9,877 nucleotides of DNA from Desulfobacteraceae bacterium (GTDB lineage: Bacteria > Desulfobacterota > DSM-4660 > Desulfatiglandales > B25-G16): the NCBI GenBank assembly GCA_028572035.1, contig JAPVWE010000032.1, positions 1-9,877 of the forward strand. The letters are read 5' to 3'. Below the pieces are notes generated by a model, which was not told the DNA's origin, did not search any database, and saw only the letters and a list, made by a program, of their open reading frames with translations. The position numbers were made by a program, and so were the translations under genes. This document shows, in pieces, positions 5,791 to 9,877 of this stretch. Every line of letters starts with the position of its first letter. Positions within the stretch are counted from its first letter, which is position 1.

Positions 5791-6891
5791 ATGGTCAATT
5801 GGTCAGCTATTCATGCAAAGAGAGAAAGAAATGTTGTCACATTTTTCCTAAGGCCCATTTCCTTTATATATGGCCTTGCTATCCAGCTTAGGCTCATTGC
5901 CTATAAAATTGGTCTTTTGAGGATTAAATCCCTTCCCGTTTATGTTGTTAGCATTGGAAACATAACGACAGGTGGTACCGGTAAGACGCCATTTGTTGCA
6001 ATGCTTGCCGAGTGGGCAAGTAGAGATGGATTTAGGGTAGGTATCCTTTCGAGGGGTTATAAAAGAAAGAGAAGCCATAGCAGCCTTGTTGTCTCTAATG
6101 GAAAAAAGGTTTTGGCATCTGCTGATGAGGCAGGCGATGAGCCATTTCTGTTAGCTAAGAATTTACCCTCTGTTCCTGTATTAATATCAAAAAAAAGATA
6201 CAGGATCGGACAATTGGCCTTAAGACTGTTTAATTCGGAGTTACTCCTGTTAGATGATGGATATCAGCATTTGTCACTAAACAGGGATCTGAACATTCTT
6301 CTCTTGGATGCTAAGAGGCAATTCGGGAACAGAGCGTTGTTGCCCCTCGGCCCTCTAAGGGAACCAGTTGAGCAGACAAAAAGAGCGGATCTTTTTGTCA
6401 TCACCAGATGCACAGATGAGCATCCTGGAGATGACCTTGTTGATTTCTTGCGGCGAAATTTTCCCGGGAGGCCGATCTTTCGATCTGGGCATTTTCCTGA
6501 TCAAGTTATATTTCCTCTTGTTGGAAAAGCCTATTCACCTCGCTTTTTGTCAGGGAAAAAGGTGGTTGCCTTTGCGGGGTTGGCTAATCCAGATGATTTT
6601 TTGGAAATGGTAAAAGGTCTTGGGGCTCAAGTCATCCACTTTAAGGCCTTTTCTGACCATCACCCTTTTACCAAGGGTGAGATTGAGGAGCTTGCCTCCT
6701 GGAAGAAAAGATCGGATGGCGATTTTTTGTTGACCACAGAGAAAGACTGGGTCAGGACAGATGGTAAGATCGGTTTTGATCCCGATCTTGCTATCCTAAC
6801 CATAAGAATAGGGCTCCTTTCAGATGGAGATACCTTTCTTGATATCATCAGGCAGGGCATTATTAAATCTAATATAACATTCAGCCACTAA
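5791..6891 (+). CDS. lpxK: Tetraacyldisaccharide 4'-kinase LpxK
   Basis: Membrane-associated P-loop kinase that phosphorylates the 4' position of tetraacyldisaccharide-1-phosphate to give lipid IVA. The N-terminal segment 'PISFIYGLAIQLRLIAYKIGLL' (about 22-43) is the usual membrane-binding helix. The Walker A motif 'GNITTGGTGKTPF' has GGTGKT at 61-66. 'LLLDDGYQHLSLNRDLNILLLDA' (D155-D156, H160) and 'FSDHHPFT' (D289-H291) carry the family's acidic and histidine active-site residues. The 366-residue length is normal. The ATG at 5791 suits the family's start but has no evident ribosome site. The gene lies 58 bases after waaA, the product of which acts on LpxK's product, so the two are probably co-transcribed. 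The stop codon is inside a CACTAAGTCACC repeat, so the last residues may be repeat-derived. Confidence 0.96.
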   Translation: MVNWSAIHAKRERNVVTFFLRPISFIYGLAIQLRLIAYKIGLLRIKSLPVYVVSIGNITTGGTGKTPFVAMLAEWASRDGFRVGILSRGYKRKRSHSSLVVSNGKKVLASADEAGDEPFLLAKNLPSVPVLISKKRYRIGQLALRLFNSELLLLDDGYQHLSLNRDLNILLLDAKRQFGNRALLPLGPLREPVEQTKRADLFVITRCTDEHPGDDLVDFLRRNFPGRPIFRSGHFPDQVIFPLVGKAYSPRFLSGKKVVAFAGLANPDDFLEMVKGLGAQVIHFKAFSDHHPFTKGEIEELASWKKRSDGDFLLTTEKDWVRTDGKIGFDPDLAILTIRIGLLSDGDTFLDIIRQGIIKSNITFSH

Positions 6892-6905
6892 GTCACCAAG
6901 ACACA
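6886..6905. repeat. CACTAAGT/CACCAAGA repeat at the lpxK stop
   Basis: CACTAAGT, CACCAAGA and CACAA form an 8-bp-period array whose first unit contains the lpxK stop codon (6889-6891). It directly precedes the GxxExxY remnant and may be the left edge of that element. Confidence 0.5.
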
Positions 6906-6916
6906 ATTGGACGCAA

Positions 6917-7069
6917 ATGAACGCAGATTATCAAGATTTTAAACATAAAGAACTAACTGAAAAGATTATTAAAATTTTCTATAGAGTTTACAATAAACTT
7001 GGTTATGGTTTTCTTGAAAAGGTTTGTGAGGAATCTAAACGCAAGGCATTTGATAATTTGAAAAAATAA
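6917..7069 (+). pseudogene. GxxExxY family protein, internally deleted remnant
   Basis: A 50-codon ORF starting MNADYQDFKHKELTEKII. Residues 1-37 ('IFYRVYNKLGYGFLEKVC') match the N-terminus of the GxxExxY family, small proteins of ~125 residues of uncertain role with a proposed PD-(D/E)XK nuclease-like fold. Residues 40-50 ('SKRKAFDNLKK') resemble the extreme C-terminus of the same family ('KRKxFDN'). The central ~75 residues, where the family's remaining conserved residues lie, are missing. The two ends are joined in frame, which looks like an internal deletion and not a simple truncation. It is almost certainly non-functional. These genes are often scattered in many copies in environmental bacterial genomes. 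The family assignment is from memory of the motif, not from a search. Confidence 0.65.
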
Positions 7070-7072
7070 TTA

Positions 7073-7111
7073 CCTGCCCGCCATGCGAGTCCGCAAGGCG
7101 AGGCGGGCGGG
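7073..7111 (-). repeat. 39-bp GC-rich palindromic module, copy C, inverted and intergenic
   Basis: Read on the minus strand it begins CCCGCCCGCCTCGC, identical to copy B over 14 bases, and ends GCGGGCAGG, identical in all three copies. The middle differs and is three bases longer. In the frame used by copies A and B it would encode PARLALRTRMAGR without a stop. It sits three bases after the GxxExxY remnant's stop codon. 31/39 bases are G or C. Confidence 0.82.
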
Positions 7112-7152
7112 TCTGCGGGTATCGGCGAAAATCTGCGTCCTAAACAAGAAAA

Positions 7153-8223
7153 ATGAAGGTCAGATCCAGGCATAAAATCTCAGCTGAGGGGATTAAAAAG
7201 ATACTGGTCAGGTCTACTAATTGGGTAGGTGATACCGTGATGATGATCCCTTCCCTGGTTGCGATTAGAAAATCTTTTCCCCATGCCCAGATAACAGTCT
7301 TAGCCACTCCCTGGGTTATTCCACTCTTGGAGAATCATCCTGCTGTAGATAGAACAATGATTATGGAAAAGAGTAAAGGTTTCTTTGGATCCTTTGGAGA
7401 ATTGGTAAGGATTATATCTTGGCTGAGGGGTGAAAGGTTTGATCTGGCTATTCTCTTTCAAAATGCATTTGAGGCCGCTTTTCTGGCTTATATGGGGAGG
7501 GTTAGACATATTGTCGGTTACGATACAGACGGGCGAGGATTTTTTCTCACCCATAAGGTCACAAGAGATCGAGATGTCCTCTCAGTTCATCAAGCTGAAT
7601 ATTTTCTGGGACTTATAAAGGCGATGGGTTGGGAGATTGAAGGGGTGGAGCCGACCTTATACCTTAATGATGAGGATATCAAGTCAACCTCGTTAATGTT
7701 ATCTGAAATGGGTATAGAGGATAATATTTTTGTTGTGGGACTTAATCCAGGTGCTGTATATGGATCAGCCAAGAGATGGCCAGAAGATAGGTTTGCTATC
7801 CTCGGTGATTGGGCTGCCAAGAGGTGGGGTGCCAAGGTATTACTGTTTGGCTCGCCTTCCGAAAGAGAGATAGGTGCTAAGGTGTCTCATCATATGCATA
7901 CCAATCCAGTTAGTCTCTGTGGACGAACTACCTTAGGTGAGGCTATGGCATTGATTAAGAGATGTAACCTCTTCTTAACCAATGATACCGGGCTCATGCA
8001 TGTGGCGGCTGCCTTTAGTGTACCTGTCGTAGCTATTTTTGGCTCAACTGATCCTGTTGCAACCGGTCCGATTAGTAGAAATGCTAGAATAGTGAGGCAC
8101 AGCATAGATTGCAGTCCTTGTCTAAAAGAGGTATGTCCATCCGATCATAGGTGCATGTTATCCATTGAACCAGAAGAGGTCTGGGAGGAAGTGGAAGGCC
8201 TAAAAAGCGAATTGAAAATTTAA
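7153..8223 (+). CDS. waaF: ADP-heptose:LPS heptosyltransferase II WaaF
   Basis: GT9-family enzyme that transfers the second L-glycero-D-manno-heptose from ADP-heptose to the LPS inner core at the cytoplasmic face of the inner membrane. The N-terminal Rossmann half begins 'KKILVRSTNWVGDTVMMIPSL', with 'NWVGD' (23-27) typical of WaaF. The donor-binding half has 'GLNPGAVYGSAKRWP' and 'NDTGLMHVAAAFSVPVVAIFG' (from N277). A cysteine tail, C320-x2-C323-x4-C328-x5-C334, follows. 356 residues is normal. The first 14 residues precede the domain and there is no good ribosome site, but no later in-frame start exists before the core. The stop codon lies within an AAAATTT heptamer array. gmhB and waaC follow closely, so the three form an ADP-heptose synthesis and transfer block. 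Confidence 0.94.
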   Translation: MKVRSRHKISAEGIKKILVRSTNWVGDTVMMIPSLVAIRKSFPHAQITVLATPWVIPLLENHPAVDRTMIMEKSKGFFGSFGELVRIISWLRGERFDLAILFQNAFEAAFLAYMGRVRHIVGYDTDGRGFFLTHKVTRDRDVLSVHQAEYFLGLIKAMGWEIEGVEPTLYLNDEDIKSTSLMLSEMGIEDNIFVVGLNPGAVYGSAKRWPEDRFAILGDWAAKRWGAKVLLFGSPSEREIGAKVSHHMHTNPVSLCGRTTLGEAMALIKRCNLFLTNDTGLMHVAAAFSVPVVAIFGSTDPVATGPISRNARIVRHSIDCSPCLKEVCPSDHRCMLSIEPEEVWEEVEGLKSELKI

Positions 8224-8242
8224 AATTTAAAATTGAAAATTG
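8211..8242. repeat. AAAATTK heptamer array at the waaF stop codon
   Basis: Two AAAATTT units (8215, 8222) and two AAAATTG units (8229, 8236) are in perfect 7-bp tandem, preceded by a partial ATTG. The array encodes the last two WaaF residues and its stop, and fills the space where the gmhB ribosome site should be. Confidence 0.75.
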
Positions 8243-8246
8243 AACG

Positions 8247-8819
8247 ATGAGGCCGGCTGTATTCTTAGATAGAGATGGAACTATCAATGAGCAACTTGGC
8301 TATATAAATCACATAAGCCGCTTAATGCTTTTGTCTGGTGCAGGGAAGGCTATATGCCTTTTAAACAAAAATAACCATATTGTGGTAGTGACTTCCAATC
8401 AGTCGGGTGTGGCCAGAGGCTACTTTCCTATAGAACTGGTGAAAGAGACGAACGAGTTGATGAAGAGGGAGTTAGCCAAGGATGATGCATATATGGATGG
8501 GATTTACTTCTGCCCACACCATCCGGATGGGCTGGTGCCTGAATACAGGAAAGAGTGCACCTGTAGAAAACCAGATATAGGCCTTATTGAGAAGGCCAGA
8601 TCTGAATTGGATATAGATATGAGAAGATCATACGTAATCGGGGACCGTTGGCTTGATATAGAATTTGCACATAATGCAGGTCTACCCGGTATCCTGGTAT
8701 TAACCGGCTATGGTAGGGGAGATCTGGAGTATATTGTGCCTCATAAACAGATAAAACCTACCTTTGTGGCAGAAGATCTACTAAGGGCTGTAAAATGGAT
8801 CTTAAAACAGGATAAATAA
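8247..8819 (+). CDS. gmhB: D-glycero-D-manno-heptose 1,7-bisphosphate 7-phosphatase GmhB
   Basis: Cytoplasmic HAD-superfamily phosphatase that removes the 7-phosphate of heptose 1,7-bisphosphate on the way to ADP-heptose, the donor for the flanking heptosyltransferases. Visible motifs are: nucleophile D8 and acid/base D10 in 'FLDRDGTIN'; motif II T49 in 'VVTSNQSGVARG'; R107-K108; and 'GDRWLD' (D133, D137) for Mg2+. The zinc site of the GmhB/HisB-N group is intact: C89-x-H91 and C104-x-C106, almost the same numbering as in E. coli GmhB (C92, H94, C107, C109). The 190-residue length is normal. It starts 23 bases after waaF, with a heptamer repeat in place of a ribosome site, so translation may depend on waaF. 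It ends one base before the waaC start. Anomer preference cannot be told. Confidence 0.95.
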   Translation: MRPAVFLDRDGTINEQLGYINHISRLMLLSGAGKAICLLNKNNHIVVVTSNQSGVARGYFPIELVKETNELMKRELAKDDAYMDGIYFCPHHPDGLVPEYRKECTCRKPDIGLIEKARSELDIDMRRSYVIGDRWLDIEFAHNAGLPGILVLTGYGRGDLEYIVPHKQIKPTFVAEDLLRAVKWILKQDK

Positions 8820-8820
8820 C

Positions 8821-9873
8821 GTGAAGAATAAGAAACCGAATATTTTGATAATAAAATTGAGCGCAGTCGGTGATGTTGTTCACAGCCTGCCCTTTCTGGA
8901 GATCCTAAGGGATAGATTCCCTTCCGCAATGATTGACTGGGTGGTTGAGGAGGATGCGTCAGGCATAGTAGAGAGCCATCCGGAGATAGATCGGTTAATA
9001 ATCTTTCCTCGAAAGAGTTGGCTCAAGAGATTTATCAAGAAAGGTGAATATATTGGTGTTGGAAAAGAGGTGACTAAATTCCTAAAAGAACTTAAGGGTA
9101 GAAGGTACGATATTGTAGTTGACCTCCAAGGGCTTCTCAAAAGTGGAATATTGACCTTCCTTGCCAATGGGAAAAGGAAGATTGCACTTAATGGAGGAAG
9201 GGAGGGTAGTCTCATTTTTACAAATGAGAAGGTTGCCATTCCTGATCCGGATCTACATGCCCTCGATAAATATTTATGTATTGCTAGATACCTGGGAGCA
9301 ACTAACCCTGTCTGGAATGGTCAGATTCCCATTTATGATACTGATGAAGAACACGTGGACTATCTTTTAGGGGAAATAGGCAATAACAGTACTTTGGTAG
9401 CGGTTAATCCCATGGCCAAATGGGAGAGTAAACTGTGGGAGTTACATCGATTTGCCTCCTTAGCAGATACAATAAAAGAAGAATTGGGAGCAGGGGTTGT
9501 TTTCACTGGGAGTGAGCGCGACAAAGCAGCAATAGAGGATATTCGATCAGGGATGAAAACCAGGGCACTGAACTTAGCCGGAAAGACGACCCTAAGAGAA
9601 TTGGCCTACCTTTATCAGAAGTGTGTTGCTGTTATCTGCACTGATACCGGCCCCATGCATGTAGCTGCAGCTATGGGATCAGCTGTGGTAGTGGCTCTTT
9701 TTGGCCCGACGTCTCCTTTAAGAACTGGGCCTTACGGAGCAAAACACAGGGTCATCAGGGCTGGCCTTGAATGCAGCCCGTGCTTTAGAAAGAGATGTGA
9801 TGATATGTCATGTATGAAGAAGATAACAGTGGAGATGGTCTTTGACACGGTCAAAGAAGTTATAAGTGCCTAA
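8821..9873 (+). CDS. waaC: ADP-heptose:LPS heptosyltransferase I WaaC
   Basis: GT9 enzyme that adds the first heptose to Kdo on the inner core, acting before WaaF. The N-terminus 'NILIIKLSAVGDVVHSLPFL' with 'SAVGDVVH' (14-21; D18 corresponds to the catalytic-region aspartate of E. coli WaaC) and 'IDWVVEE' separates it from WaaF. The donor-side motif is 'CTDTGPMHVAAAMGSAVVVALFGPTSPLRTGP' (D275-T276-G277, H280). A cysteine tail, C318-x2-C321-x4-C326-x4-C331, parallels that of WaaF. The start is GTG at 8821, supported by AGGA at 8809-8812 and by its position one base after the gmhB stop. The 350-residue length is normal. The stop codon is the TAA inside an AAGTGCCTAAAGTG repeat at the window edge, so the last two residues (SA) are repeat-encoded. 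Confidence 0.95.
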   Translation: MKNKKPNILIIKLSAVGDVVHSLPFLEILRDRFPSAMIDWVVEEDASGIVESHPEIDRLIIFPRKSWLKRFIKKGEYIGVGKEVTKFLKELKGRRYDIVVDLQGLLKSGILTFLANGKRKIALNGGREGSLIFTNEKVAIPDPDLHALDKYLCIARYLGATNPVWNGQIPIYDTDEEHVDYLLGEIGNNSTLVAVNPMAKWESKLWELHRFASLADTIKEELGAGVVFTGSERDKAAIEDIRSGMKTRALNLAGKTTLRELAYLYQKCVAVICTDTGPMHVAAAMGSAVVVALFGPTSPLRTGPYGAKHRVIRAGLECSPCFRKRCDDMSCMKKITVEMVFDTVKEVISA

Positions 9874-9877
9874 AGTG
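9864..9877 (+). repeat. AAGTGCCTAAAGTG repeat at the waaC stop, running off the window
   Basis: This 14-mer is identical to 5668-5681 and is the reverse complement of 1487-1500 and 1496-1509. It contains the waaC stop codon. The array probably continues beyond the window. Confidence 0.75.

Larger units (their letters stand above)
6909..7140. mobile_element. Possible small element: GxxExxY remnant with inverted GGACGCA/CGCAGATT ends
   Basis: The left edge (6909-6929) carries GGACGCA and ACGCAGATT. The right edge (7130-7140, AATCTGCGTCC) is the inverse of both combined. Between them lie the broken GxxExxY gene and palindromic module C. The inverted ends suggest the fragment arrived as a unit. 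This 261-base gap between lpxK and waaF holds nothing else I can identify. No target duplication was recognised, so calling it mobile is an inference. Confidence 0.4.

Noticed and set aside
4506..7111. GC-rich palindromic modules as Rho-independent terminators
   Set aside because: None is followed by a T-run, and copies A and B lie inside a coding frame.
8880..9239. Antisense 119-codon ORF opposite waaC, and other antisense ORFs opposite lpxC, the kinase gene and waaF
   Set aside because: All are shadows of strongly supported genes with no family motifs or start signals of their own.

Overview
The window looks like a chromosomal segment of an uncultivated Gram-negative (LPS-making) bacterium with a fairly AT-rich genome. 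All eight protein genes lie on the + strand, and all but the DUF4390/kinase pair belong to lipid A or inner-core LPS synthesis. The pairing of DUF4390 with an NtrY-type kinase, and heptosyltransferases with a CSPC...C...CM tail, are features I associate with Desulfobacterota/Nitrospirota-like lineages. That placement is an inference and cannot be settled from this sequence.

Layout. Positions 1-282 are a non-coding leader. It holds a near-perfect sigma-54 (-24/-12) promoter at 202-217 and several AT-rich dyads upstream of it. Then come lpxC (283-1212, committed step of lipid A synthesis), a repeat-filled gap, a secreted DUF4390 protein (1463-2059), an NtrY-like membrane histidine kinase (2065-4296), waaA/kdtA (Kdo transferase, 4368-5732) and lpxK (lipid A 4'-kinase, 5791-6891). 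A gap follows with a wrecked GxxExxY-family gene (6917-7069). The window closes with waaF (7153-8223), gmhB (8247-8819) and waaC (8821-9873). Chemically, LpxC and LpxK build lipid A, WaaA adds Kdo, GmhB helps make ADP-heptose, and WaaC and WaaF add the first and second heptose. The kinase and the sigma-54 promoter suggest that envelope synthesis here may be under two-component/sigma-54 control.

The most unusual aspect is the density of small dispersed repeats at gene borders. (1) A GC-rich palindromic module occurs three times: exactly 36 bp at 4506-4541 and at 5682-5717, and 39 bp inverted at 7073-7111. Two copies lie inside the waaA reading frame, in the same frame, and both encode PARLAxxSxAGR. 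Removing the first restores a normal-looking WaaA sequence; removing the second restores an uninterrupted 9-bp repeat. It behaves like an in-frame-tolerated mobile palindrome, comparable in principle to Rickettsia palindromic elements. (2) The 14-mer AAGTGCCTAAAGTG, or its reverse complement, recurs at 1487-1509, 5668-5681 and 9864-9877. (3) Short 7-9 bp period arrays lie on or beside the stop codons of six of the eight genes. No tRNA, rRNA, CRISPR array or complete insertion sequence was seen.
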